The notes below the pieces were generated by a model. That model ran no database searches. It was not told the origin of the DNA and saw nothing but the letters and a program-made list of their open reading frames with translations. Shown here in pieces: positions 1 to 7,915 of a stretch of DNA of 64,000 bases; positions within the stretch are counted from its first letter, which is position 1; each line of letters opens with the position of its first letter. Both the position numbers and the translations under genes were made by a program. This stretch comes from Actinomycetota bacterium. Lineage in GTDB: Bacteria; Actinomycetota; Thermoleophilia; Gaiellales; Gaiellaceae. Location of the stretch: the NCBI GenBank assembly GCA_004366385.1, contig SIRU01000051.1:62001-126000 (forward strand), written 5' to 3'.

Positions 1-1
1 C

Positions 2-229
2 GCGCTCGCCCCCGGCGCCGCCCTCGTCGGAGTCGGCTTCCTCGGCGTGAACGTGTTCACGGTCGTCGCGATCGACTGGATCGTCGAGAGCCGCGCCGAC
101 GCGTACGGGGCATTCGGCGTCGCGGCCGCGGTGCTCTTCAGCCTCTGGATCGCGAGCCGCGTGCTCGTCCTCTCCGCCGTGCTCAACGCGACGCTCTGGG
201 AACGAGAAGCGGAAGCGGAGCACGAGTGA
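2..229 (+). CDS. YihY/BrkB-type membrane protein, C-terminal fragment
   Basis: The reading frame is open from the left edge and stops at 227-229, so only about 75 C-terminal residues are present. They contain two hydrophobic segments and the pattern APGA near the start, then YGAFGVAAAVLFSLW and VLSAVLNATLWER. This matches the last two membrane helices of the YihY/UPF0761 family, integral inner-membrane proteins of uncertain function once called ribonuclease BN. The next gene starts inside the stop codon (GTGA overlap at 226-229), so the two are probably co-transcribed and translationally coupled. The family call rests on the tail only; the pattern is good but the start of the gene lies outside the window. 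Confidence 0.7.
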   Translation, partial: ALAPGAALVGVGFLGVNVFTVVAIDWIVESRADAYGAFGVAAAVLFSLWIASRVLVLSAVLNATLWEREAEAEHE

Positions 230-2574
230 GGGTCTTCGCCGCTCCCGCCGGGCAGCCCCGGGCGCGCCGCGCGACCGACCTCGTGCTGCTCGCCTTCGCG
301 CTCGCGGGGCTCGCCGTCGCGATCGCCGCGTACCCGCCCTCGTCCTTCGAGCTCTCGCTCGAGCGGCTGCTCGCGAGCGTCCCCTCCTGGCTCGACCCGG
401 TGTGGGAGGCCCTCGCCGACCTGCTCTGGGTCTGGGCGCTCGCCCTCGTTCTCTTCGCGCTCGCGCGGCGGCGGCTCGTGGTCGTCGGGCAGGCCGTCGC
501 GTCCGTCGCCGTCGCCGTGCTGCTCGGGCTCGCCGCCGCCCGGCTCGCGCTCGGCGGCTGGCCGGACGTGACGGCCGCCGTCCTCGGCGGCGACCGTGGC
601 CCGCGCTTCCCGAACGTGCGCGTCGCGGAAGCGGCGGCGGTGATGGTCACCGTGGCGCCCCACCTCGTCCGCCCGCTCCGCGTGGTCGACCGCTGGGTGC
701 TCCTGCTCGGGGCGACCGGGGCGATGATCGTGGGCGGGGCGACGCCGTTCGGCACCGTCGCGGCCGTCCTGACCGGCGCCGCGGCGGCCGCGATCGTCCG
801 GCTGGCCTGGGGCACGTCCGTCGGGAGGCCGGGGCTCGGGGACGTCGCCGCCGGGCTCGCGCACCTAGGCGTCGACGCGCGAGGCCTGGACGACGCCGAG
901 CGGCAGGTCAAGGGCGTCTACCACGTCCGCGCGGTCGACGCGAGCGGCGCGCGGCTGCTCGTGAAGGTGTACGGGCGCGACGCGTACGACAGCCAGCTGG
1001 TCGCGAAGCTCTGGCGGAGCCTGTGGTACCGGGGCGAGGGGGTCTCGCTCGGGACGGGGCGTCTCCAGGCCGCCGAGCACGAGGCGTTCGTGACCCTGCT
1101 CGCCCGCAACGGAGGGGTTCCGGCGCCGGAGGTGGTCACCGCCGCGGCAACGCTCGAGGACGACGCGCTGCTGGTGCTGCGCGGGGACGTGCGCCCCCTC
1201 GCCGAGCTGGATCGGTCCGAGGTGGACGACGAGCTGCTGCACGGCGTGTGGCATGCCCTCGACCGGCTCGGGTCGCTGCGGATCGCACACCGTCAGCTGG
1301 ATCCGACGACGGTCGTGCTCGCCGACGGAGAGCCGGGGCTCACCTCGTTCGGTGCCGCCACCGTGGCCCCCGACGAGCACGGGCTCGCGACCGACCGCGT
1401 CCAGCTGCTGCTGACGACCGCGGCGCTCGCCGGCGCCGAGCGCGCCCTGGCGGCCGCCGAGGGCGCGCTGGGGCGAGACGAGCTCGTCTCCCTCCTCCCC
1501 TACGTGCAGGCCGCGGCGGCGACGCCGACGCTCCGCCGGGCGCTGAAGGAGGCGGAGATCGACGTCGACGACTTCCGCGACGAGGCGGCGGCCGCGCTCG
1601 GCGTGGAGGCGCCGGAGCTCGCGAAGCTTCGCCGCGTCTCGCCGCGCTCGGCGATCCAGATCGCGCTGCTCGCGCTCGCCTCGTACGCGATCCTGACGGC
1701 GGCGGGCGGCGTCGACTGGGACGAGGTGTCGTCGACCGTGGCCGACGCCTCGTGGGCCTGGATCGTCGTGGCGTTCCTCGTCGCCCAGCTCCCACGCGTG
1801 TCCCAGGCGGTCGCCACGCTCGGCTCGGTCCCGGCGAGGCTGCCGCTCGGGCCCGTGTACGCGATGCAGCTCGCGACCGGGTACATGAACGTGGCGCTGC
1901 CGTCGAACCTCGCGCGCCTCGCCGTCAACATCCGCTTCTTCCAGCGCCAGGGGCTCTCGGCGCCGACGGCCGTGGCCTCGGGCGCGATCGACTCGTTCGC
2001 GGCCACCGTCGTCCAGGCGCTGCTGCTCGCCGCGCTGCTCCTCTTCTCCCAGGCGTCGCTCGCAATCGATCTTCCCTTCCCCTCGGGCGACGCGCGCAGG
2101 CTGCTCTGGATCCTCGCCGCCATCGTGGTCGCATCCGTGCTCGTGCTGGTCGTCGTGCGCCGGATCCGGCGGCTGATCGCGGAGGGAGTACGGCGCTGGT
2201 GGCCGGACGTGCGCGACGCCCTCCGCGGGCTGCGCGCCTCGAACAAGCTCGGCCTGCTCGTCCTCGGCAACCTCGCGACCGAGGTGCTGTTCGCGACGGC
2301 CCTGGGGCTCTTCGCGCAGAGCTTCGGCTACGACATCAGCCTCGCGGAGCTGCTCGTGATCAACATCAGCGTCTCGCTGCTCTCGAGCTTCGTCCCCGTG
2401 CCCGGCGGCATCGGCGTCGCCGAGTTCGGGCTCACGCTCGGGCTCGTCTCGGCGGGCATGACCGAGGAGGCGGCCGTGGCCGCGGTGCTCCTGTACCGGA
2501 TCTCGACCTACTACCTGCCGCCCGTATGGGGCTTCCTCGCGCTGCGCTGGCTGGAGCGCAACCGCTACCTGTGA
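226..2574 (+). CDS. Flippase-like (LPG synthase TM/UPF0104) protein with a degenerate kinase domain
   Basis: A 782-residue membrane protein. Residues 1-195 hold several hydrophobic helices. About 205-460 resemble a protein-kinase or ABC1-like fold: a lysine in LLVKVYGRD, then HRQLDPTTVV where active kinases have HRD...N, and TSFG where they have DFG. The catalytic Asp, Asn and metal-binding Asp all look replaced, so this is probably a pseudokinase. From about 485 to the end is a multi-helix domain of the lysylphosphatidylglycerol synthase/UPF0104 family (motif SSFVPVPGGIGVAEFG), whose members move or modify membrane lipids. I see no soluble aminoacyl-transferase domain. The GTG start overlaps the upstream stop codon. 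The lipid substrate is unknown; a role in envelope lipid transport is inference. Confidence 0.8.
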   Translation: MRVFAAPAGQPRARRATDLVLLAFALAGLAVAIAAYPPSSFELSLERLLASVPSWLDPVWEALADLLWVWALALVLFALARRRLVVVGQAVASVAVAVLLGLAAARLALGGWPDVTAAVLGGDRGPRFPNVRVAEAAAVMVTVAPHLVRPLRVVDRWVLLLGATGAMIVGGATPFGTVAAVLTGAAAAAIVRLAWGTSVGRPGLGDVAAGLAHLGVDARGLDDAERQVKGVYHVRAVDASGARLLVKVYGRDAYDSQLVAKLWRSLWYRGEGVSLGTGRLQAAEHEAFVTLLARNGGVPAPEVVTAAATLEDDALLVLRGDVRPLAELDRSEVDDELLHGVWHALDRLGSLRIAHRQLDPTTVVLADGEPGLTSFGAATVAPDEHGLATDRVQLLLTTAALAGAERALAAAEGALGRDELVSLLPYVQAAAATPTLRRALKEAEIDVDDFRDEAAAALGVEAPELAKLRRVSPRSAIQIALLALASYAILTAAGGVDWDEVSSTVADASWAWIVVAFLVAQLPRVSQAVATLGSVPARLPLGPVYAMQLATGYMNVALPSNLARLAVNIRFFQRQGLSAPTAVASGAIDSFAATVVQALLLAALLLFSQASLAIDLPFPSGDARRLLWILAAIVVASVLVLVVVRRIRRLIAEGVRRWWPDVRDALRGLRASNKLGLLVLGNLATEVLFATALGLFAQSFGYDISLAELLVINISVSLLSSFVPVPGGIGVAEFGLTLGLVSAGMTEEAAVAAVLLYRISTYYLPPVWGFLALRWLERNRYL

Positions 2575-2614
2575 CGCGCCAGGGAACAGCCCACGCCGCG
2601 TCGAACCTCGACCC

Positions 2615-4546
2615 GTGACGCGCCCGACCCTCCTGGGCCTGCTGGCCCTGCTTGCGCTGCTCACCGCGGGGACGCTCGCGCTCGCCCCGGCCGCGGCGGC
2701 CGACCTCGCGGACGAGCGGGCGCTCGCCGAGAAGCACGCCCCGGTCGTCCGCGTCGTCGAGCAGGCGCAGGACTGCGGGTACGGCGAGAAGTACGGCCCC
2801 ATCGACGTCGACCTGCTCTTCGACGAGCCGACCGTCGCGCTGCGCGGCCCCTGGGGCCTCGCCGACCTCGTGCAGATCGCGCCACGGGCCGAGGACCTCG
2901 CGAACCGCTTCGAGTACCACCTCGACTTCCCGGGGACGACGCTTGAGCCCGGCTGCGACTACGAGCGCTGGACGGCGCGGCTGATCGAGGGCTCGGAACC
3001 GGCCGTGTACGCGCACGTCGCCACCGACCCCGGACACCCGGGCCGGCTCGCGCTCCAGTACTGGCTCTTCTACACCTACAACGAGTTCAACAACCTGCAC
3101 GAGGGCGACTGGGAGATGATCCAGCTCGTCTTCGACGCCCGCGACGCACGCGAGGCGCTCGCGGAGAGCCCGGCCTTGGTCGGCTACTCGGCGCACGAGG
3201 GCGCCGAGCGCGCCGACTGGGGCGACGACAAGCTCGAGCTCGTCGACGGGACGCGCCCGGTCGTCTACCCCGCCGCGGGCTCGCACGCGAACAAGTACAC
3301 GCAGGCGCTCTACCTCGGGAGCTCGGCCGAGGCCGGCGTCGGCTGCGACGACACCCGTGGGCCGCACGTCGAGCTCACGCCGGTCGTGAGGACGATCCCG
3401 TCCGACCCCGAGGCGGCGCGCGCCGCGTTCCCGTGGATCGTGTTCGAGGGCCGCTGGGGCGAGCTGCAGCCGGCGTTCTTCAACGGGCCGACCGGTCCGA
3501 ACCTGAAGCGGCAGTGGACGGAGCCGATCGCGTGGATGGAGAGCTGGCGCGACCGCAGCTACGCGGTGCCGACGAGCGGCGTGTTCGGCACCGGCGCGAC
3601 CGACTTCTTCTGCGAGGCGGTCGCGACCGGGTCGAGGGCGCTCGTCTCGCTGCTCCGCAGCCCGAGCACGACGCTCCTCGTCCTCGCCGTGCTCGGCGCC
3701 CTCGCGATCTTCGTGATCACCCGGACGACGTGGCGACCGGCCGCACCGCTGCGGGTCGCGCGCCGCCGGACGTGGGGCCAGATCCTGTCGACGGCGGGAC
3801 GCATGTACGTGCGGCGAGCCAGGCTCTTCCTCGGGATCGGGCTCGTGCTGATCCCGCTCGGCTTCGTGATCTCCTTCGTGCAGGCCGTCGTCCTCGGCGG
3901 GCTCGGCCTGGCAGGGGTGGACACGACCGGCGAGGGCGCGGGCGCGCTCGCGCTCCTCGTCCTCACCATCGGGACGACACTCGCGCTGCTCGGCCTCGCG
4001 CTCGTCCAGGCCGCGACCGCCCGAGCCCTGGTCGAGGTCGACGCGGGCCGCGAGATCGGGCCGGTCGACGCGTACCGGCTCGCCTTCGACCAGCTCCGCC
4101 CGCTCCTGCGCGGGCTCGCCGTGGCCGTCGGCATCTGGACGGCGCTCACCCTCACGGCCTTCCTCGCGCCCGTCGCGGTCTGGCTCGCCGTGCGCTGGTC
4201 GCTCCTCGCGCAGGTCGTCGAGCTCGAGGAGCGAGGCGGCCTCGCGTCACTCCGCCGGAGCGCGCAGCTCGTCCGGGGCCGCTGGCTCCGCGTCGCGTCG
4301 CTCGTGGGCGCGGGCGCGGTGCTCGCGCTCGCGGCCGGCCCCCTCCTCGGCGCCCTCCTCATCCTCGTGACCGAGGCGCCGCTCGCCTTGCTCAACGTCG
4401 TCGCGGGGGTCGTGTACGCCCTCGCGATGCCGTTCGTCGCCCTCACGACGTCGTACGTGTACTTCGACGCGCGCACGCGGCACGAGCTCGAGCCCGAGCA
4501 CGAGCCGGCCGAGCTCCCGGCCGAGATCTCCCTGGCGTCCGAGTAG
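2615..4546 (+). CDS. Secreted Vps62-like domain fused to a multi-helix membrane domain
   Basis: A protein of 643 residues from a GTG start. Residues 1-29 form a signal peptide (LLGLLALLALLTAG, then an AAAA cleavage region). Residues 40-335 resemble the Vps62-related domain: AEKHAPVVR near the start, a central LQYWLFYTYNEFNN with HEGDWEMIQ, and later AAGSHANKY. A single helix at about 347-367 leads into a C-terminal membrane region (about 395-620) with four to six hydrophobic segments resembling glycerophosphodiesterase-type membrane domains. The first domain is therefore likely outside the cell and the C-terminal part in the membrane. No catalytic role is established for bacterial Vps62-like domains. 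The gene lies 40 bases after the flippase gene on the same strand. Confidence 0.7.
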   Translation: MTRPTLLGLLALLALLTAGTLALAPAAAADLADERALAEKHAPVVRVVEQAQDCGYGEKYGPIDVDLLFDEPTVALRGPWGLADLVQIAPRAEDLANRFEYHLDFPGTTLEPGCDYERWTARLIEGSEPAVYAHVATDPGHPGRLALQYWLFYTYNEFNNLHEGDWEMIQLVFDARDAREALAESPALVGYSAHEGAERADWGDDKLELVDGTRPVVYPAAGSHANKYTQALYLGSSAEAGVGCDDTRGPHVELTPVVRTIPSDPEAARAAFPWIVFEGRWGELQPAFFNGPTGPNLKRQWTEPIAWMESWRDRSYAVPTSGVFGTGATDFFCEAVATGSRALVSLLRSPSTTLLVLAVLGALAIFVITRTTWRPAAPLRVARRRTWGQILSTAGRMYVRRARLFLGIGLVLIPLGFVISFVQAVVLGGLGLAGVDTTGEGAGALALLVLTIGTTLALLGLALVQAATARALVEVDAGREIGPVDAYRLAFDQLRPLLRGLAVAVGIWTALTLTAFLAPVAVWLAVRWSLLAQVVELEERGGLASLRRSAQLVRGRWLRVASLVGAGAVLALAAGPLLGALLILVTEAPLALLNVVAGVVYALAMPFVALTTSYVYFDARTRHELEPEHEPAELPAEISLASE

Positions 4547-4547
4547 G

Positions 4548-4925
4548 GTGCGGCTCGTGAGCGCGTTCGACGACGTCACGGCACTCGGGCTGCTGGCGAT
4601 CTGGGAGGGCGTCGCCGCACGCACGCTGGAGGGCGAGCGCTGCTCCCTCGCCGTCGTCGAGCTCGACCCCGGCGCCGTCGTCGCGGAGCACGGCCACGAG
4701 AACGAGCAGCTCGGGCTGGTGATCTCCGGATCGGTCAGCTTCCGCGTGCGGGACGAGACGCGGGAGCTCGGGCCCGGCGGCACGTGGCGCATCCCGCCGA
4801 ACGCACCGCACGAGGTGGTCGCGGGGCCGGACGGCGCGGTCGTGATCGACGTCTTCGCGCCTGCGCGCGAGGACTGGCACGGGCTCGAGCGCCTCGAGCC
4901 GCGCCCGCCGCGCTGGCCCGCGTAG
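4548..4925 (+). CDS. Cupin-domain protein
   Basis: A 125-residue single-domain cupin. The metal-site motifs are visible: EHGHENEQLGLVISGSVSF (two His, one Glu) and, about 45 residues on, WRIPPNAPHEVVAG with the fourth ligand His. This small beta-barrel fold binds a metal and either a sugar or small ligand, or acts as a dioxygenase; the sequence does not say which. It begins 2 bases after the preceding gene, so it is likely in the same transcript. An alternative GTG at 4557 would remove three residues. The family call is secure, the function is not. Confidence 0.85.
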   Translation: MRLVSAFDDVTALGLLAIWEGVAARTLEGERCSLAVVELDPGAVVAEHGHENEQLGLVISGSVSFRVRDETRELGPGGTWRIPPNAPHEVVAGPDGAVVIDVFAPAREDWHGLERLEPRPPRWPA

Positions 4926-4945
4926 GAGCGAGGCTCGCCTCGCCC
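4922..4945. repeat. GTAGGGGC-type intergenic palindrome, short copy
   Basis: GTAGGA is followed by the palindrome GCGAGGC-TC-GCCTCGC (4928-4943). It matches the cores of the copies near 20945, 25202 and 27340. It overlaps the last codons of the cupin gene and lies at a convergent gene junction. Confidence 0.6.
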
Positions 4946-4960
4946 GGCTTCGACCCGTGC

Positions 4961-4984
4961 GCCGGGCGGCTTGCGCCGCCCGGC
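4961..4984. terminator. Hairpin between convergent genes
   Basis: A perfect 10-bp inverted repeat, GCCGGGCGGC / GCCGCCCGGC, with a 4-base TTGC loop. It sits between the cupin gene (plus) and the secreted-protein gene (minus), where a bidirectional terminator would be expected. There is no T tract on either side, so this is inferred from position and stem strength. Confidence 0.5.
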
Positions 4985-5000
4985 GCCGAGAACGAGGGGC

Positions 5001-5384
5001 CTAGAACGTCGCCCGCGCCGTGCAGCGCTCGCCGGGGCGCGTCGCGGTGGCGACGAAGCGGTCTGCGCCGGGGCGGTTGGGCGCGACGATGCGGGCTTCG
5101 AACGACCCGCTCGGCCCCTTCGTGACCTTGCGCATGGTCGCGACGCGGCGACCGTTCTGCGCGATCGTCACGTTCCAGCGGACGCCGTTGCGGTTCTGGT
5201 CGACCTCGAACTCGACCTCGATGCGCCCGTTCTCCTCGCTCAGCTTGATCTTCGACGTCGAGCTCTTCGTGCACGTGCCGGCGACGCGCACGTCTCCGCG
5301 CTTCGCGGTCGCCGTCGGCGCCGCCAGGAGCGCGACCGCCGCCGCGAGGAGCGCCACCGCCGTTCCGAGACCCACTGCCTTCAT
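5001..5384 (-). CDS. Small secreted protein, paralogue of the 7507-7884 product
   Basis: A 127-residue protein with a clear signal peptide (ATG at 5384, lysine at position 2, then a long Ala/Leu/Val stretch ending TATA-K). The start is supported by the ribosome site GGAAGGAGCAGG just upstream. The mature part is about 100 residues, with a Cys near each end (GTCTK and GERCTA), probably forming one disulfide, and beta-rich alternating sequence (KIKLSEENGRIEVEFEVDQN). It aligns over its whole length with the protein at 7507-7884: RVxGxC, the ExDGR-like turn, ExxVD, W-V-I, then RxxATxPxGExCxAxA. The two genes sit on either side of the two-component system and point away from it. No known family is recognised. 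Function unknown; probably extracellular or periplasmic. Confidence 0.85.
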   Translation of the reverse strand: MKAVGLGTAVALLAAAVALLAAPTATAKRGDVRVAGTCTKSSTSKIKLSEENGRIEVEFEVDQNRNGVRWNVTIAQNGRRVATMRKVTKGPSGSFEARIVAPNRPGADRFVATATRPGERCTARATF

Positions 5385-5516
5385 GTCCTGCTCCTTCCCG
5401 AGTGCGTGCTGACGCGGAGAAGGCTGGCGCGCGCCCGGTCCCGCCCACAATGGGACCTTGGTCGTACGCCGTAGCCGCGCCGCCGCGCGCGGGCGATACT
5501 CGGGCGCGGGAGACAC

Positions 5517-6839
5517 GTGACGACCGACCTCGAGACCGCACGCACGCAGGCGCCCGGCGCGCCGTCCGTGGCGCGCGCGGTCGCTCAGTTCGCACTCGCG
5601 GGGCTCGCCGTGCTCGCGGTCTTCCTCGTCGGCTCGCTCGTCGTCCTCCGCGACCTCGGCCGGACGGAGGCGCTGCGCGACGCGCGCCAGTTCGCGACGC
5701 TGACGGGGCAGGGGATCGTCGAGCCGGTCCTGCGTGACGGCCTCCTCGAGGGCGACCCCGCTGCCCTGGACGCGGTCGACCGCGTCATCCAGGAGCGCGT
5801 CCTCGGGGAGCGGATCTCGCGCGTGAAGGTCTGGTCGCTCGACGGCCGGATCGTGTACTCGGACGAGCCGCGGCTGATCGGCTCCACGCACCCGCTCGAC
5901 GAGGAGAAGCTGGAGACGCTGGCGACGGGAGGCGCGCGCGCCGAGCTCAGCGACCTGCGCGGGCCGGAGAACCGCTTCGAGCGCGGCGAGGGCGACCTGT
6001 ACGAGGTGTACCTCCCGATCCGCGCGCCCGGCGGGACGCCGCTCCTCTTCGAGACCTACCAGCGCGCGGACGAGGTCGTCTCCACGGGCCGCCGGATCTG
6101 GCTCCCGTTCGCCGCGCTGCTCCTCGTCTGCCTCCTGCTCCTGTGGCTCGTGCAGGTGCCGCTCGCGTGGCGCCTCGCGCGGAGGCTCGAGCGCGCGCAG
6201 CACGACCGCGAGCGCTTCCTTGCCCGCGCCGTCGAGGCGTCCGCCGACGAGCGGCGCCGGATCGCCGCCGACCTCCACGACGGCGTCGTCCAGGACCTCG
6301 CCGGGATCTCGTACTCGCTGAGCGCGGCCGCCGACCGCGCCGGCCCGCCCCTCGACGAGGAGCTGCGCGCAGCGGCCGTCGGCACCCGTGACAGCATGCG
6401 TCGCATCCGCTCGCTGATCGTCGAGATCCACCCGCCGAACCTGCGGACGGCCGGCCTCGAGGCGGCGGTGACCGACCTGCTCGCGCCCCTCCCCGCGCGC
6501 GGGATCGAGACCGAGCTCGACGTCGACGGCGCGGCGGCGCTCCCTGAGGAGGTCGACCTGCTCTTCTACCGCGCCGCCGGCGAGGCGATCCGCAACGTCG
6601 AGCGCCACGCGGGCGCAGGCCGCGTCTCGGTGCGAATCGAGCAGCGCGGCGGCCTCGCGCGGCTCGTGGTCACGGACGACGGCGCCGGGTTCTCGCCCGA
6701 GCACCGCGAGAGCAGGCGCGCCGAGGGCCATGTGGGGCTGGCGCTCGTGGAGGAGCTGGCGGACCGTCTCGGCGGCCGGCTCGAGGTGCGCTCGAGCCCC
6801 GGTGAGGGGACGACGTTCACCTTGGAGGTGCCCGCGTGA
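5517..6839 (+). CDS. NarL/DesK-type sensor histidine kinase
   Basis: A 440-residue membrane sensor. A first helix is at about 22-45, an extracytoplasmic sensor region at 46-193 and a second helix at 194-214. The dimerisation/phospho-acceptor region (HisKA_3 type) has ERRRIAADLHDGVVQDL, with His254 as the likely phosphorylated residue. The ATPase domain shows the N box (EAIRNVERHA) and a G box (VTDDGAGF). The ligand sensed is unknown. The stop codon overlaps the response-regulator start by 4 bases (GTGA), so the two are made together. The GTG at 5517 is the only start that keeps the first helix with a short cytoplasmic lead. Confidence 0.93.
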   Translation: MTTDLETARTQAPGAPSVARAVAQFALAGLAVLAVFLVGSLVVLRDLGRTEALRDARQFATLTGQGIVEPVLRDGLLEGDPAALDAVDRVIQERVLGERISRVKVWSLDGRIVYSDEPRLIGSTHPLDEEKLETLATGGARAELSDLRGPENRFERGEGDLYEVYLPIRAPGGTPLLFETYQRADEVVSTGRRIWLPFAALLLVCLLLLWLVQVPLAWRLARRLERAQHDRERFLARAVEASADERRRIAADLHDGVVQDLAGISYSLSAAADRAGPPLDEELRAAAVGTRDSMRRIRSLIVEIHPPNLRTAGLEAAVTDLLAPLPARGIETELDVDGAAALPEEVDLLFYRAAGEAIRNVERHAGAGRVSVRIEQRGGLARLVVTDDGAGFSPEHRESRRAEGHVGLALVEELADRLGGRLEVRSSPGEGTTFTLEVPA

Positions 6840-7465
6840 TCCGCCTGCTCATCGCCGACGACCACGCGGTCGTGCGCACCGGGCTCGCGCAGCTCGTGGC
6901 CACGTTCGACGGCGTCGAGCTCGTGGGAGCGGCCGCGAACGGCGAGGCGGCGGTGGCGCTCTGCGCCGAGCGGAGCCCCGACGTCGTGCTCATGGACCTC
7001 GAGATGCCGGAGCTCGACGGGATCGAGGCGACGCGGCGGATCAAGGCGGCGAGCCCGGACGTCGCGGTCGTGATCCTCACCTCGTTCTCCGACCGCGAGC
7101 GGATCCTGCACGCACTCGACGCGGGCGCGGCCGGCTACCTCCTGAAGGACGCCGAGCCGGAGGAGATCCAGCGTGCGATCGCGGCGGCGGCCCGCGGCGA
7201 CGCCCCGCTGGACCCGCGCGCCGCCCGCGCGCTCCTCTCCGCGCGGCAGGCCGCCTCGCCCGCCGACTCGCTCTCCGAGCGCGAGCGCGAGGTGCTGCTC
7301 ATGGTCGCCGAGGGGCTCCCGAACAAGCTCATCGCGCAGCGGCTCTCGATCTCGGAGAAGACGGTGAAGGCGCACCTGACGAGCGTGTTCCGGCAGATCG
7401 GCGTCACCGACCGGACGCAGGCCGCGCTCTGGGTCGAGCGCTCCGGCCTCCGGCGCGGGTCCTAG
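6836..7465 (+). CDS. NarL/FixJ-type response regulator
   Basis: A 209-residue response regulator. The receiver domain (1-120) has the acidic pair Asp8-Asp9, phospho-acceptor Asp54 (VVLMDLEMP), Thr82 and Lys104 (GYLLKD). The C-terminal LuxR-type helix-turn-helix (about 143-205) contains LSEREREVLLMVAEG and ISEKTVKAHLTSVFRQ. It is the partner of the overlapping histidine kinase and should bind DNA as a dimer when phosphorylated. The two flanking genes for paralogous secreted proteins (5001-5384, 7507-7884) are natural candidate targets, but I could not find a shared operator by eye. Confidence 0.95.
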   Translation: MIRLLIADDHAVVRTGLAQLVATFDGVELVGAAANGEAAVALCAERSPDVVLMDLEMPELDGIEATRRIKAASPDVAVVILTSFSDRERILHALDAGAAGYLLKDAEPEEIQRAIAAAARGDAPLDPRAARALLSARQAASPADSLSEREREVLLMVAEGLPNKLIAQRLSISEKTVKAHLTSVFRQIGVTDRTQAALWVERSGLRRGS

Positions 7466-7506
7466 GACCGATGTCCGATTGCGGCCCGGCGCGTGCGCGA
7501 GCGACG

Positions 7507-7884
7507 ATGCGGGCGATGGCACGGACCCTCCTCGCCCTCCTCGTCGCGCTCGGCGCGCTCGCGGCCGCAGCCCCTGCCGTCGCGTCCGACGACGTCCGCG
7601 TCACAGGACGCTGCTCGGGCACGAGCAAGGTCGAGCTGCGCGTGCGCGAGGACGACGGGAGGTTGCGGGTCGAGTTGCGAGTCGACACGCGCCAGGCGCG
7701 CGCGGCGTGGAGCGTCATCCTCCTCCACGACCGGCAAACGGCGTACCGCGGGAAGCTCCGGACGAGCTCGAGCCGGTCGCTGCGGCTCCGCCGGAGCGTG
7801 CCCGACTGGTTCGGCCGCGACACGATCGTCGCCAGGGCGACCGGCCCGCGCGGCGAGACCTGCCGCGCGACCGCACGGATCTGA
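7507..7884 (+). CDS. Small secreted protein, paralogue of the 5001-5384 product
   Basis: About 125 residues from the ATG at 7507, or 122 from the ATG at 7516; neither has a strong ribosome site. A signal peptide (LLALLVALGALAAAAPAVAS) is followed by a domain of about 95 residues with two Cys (GRCSG and GETCRAT). The pattern RVTGRC, DDGRLRVELRVD, W-VILL and ARATGPRGETCRA parallels the protein encoded at 5001-5384. It begins 41 bases after the response-regulator stop on the same strand, so it may be read through from that operon. No family is recognised. Being secreted and having a paralogue across the regulator pair suggests an envelope or extracellular binding role under that system, which is inference. 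Confidence 0.8.
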   Translation: MRAMARTLLALLVALGALAAAAPAVASDDVRVTGRCSGTSKVELRVREDDGRLRVELRVDTRQARAAWSVILLHDRQTAYRGKLRTSSSRSLRLRRSVPDWFGRDTIVARATGPRGETCRATARI

Positions 7885-7915
7885 GTCGCACCCGCAGCCA
7901 CTCCGCGGCGCCCGC

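Noticed and set aside
402-2618. Long Arg/Ala/Gly-rich frame of 738 codons overlapping the flippase gene
   Set aside because: Typical shadow frame in very GC-rich DNA: composition dominated by R, G, A and P, no motifs, and a real gene in another frame.
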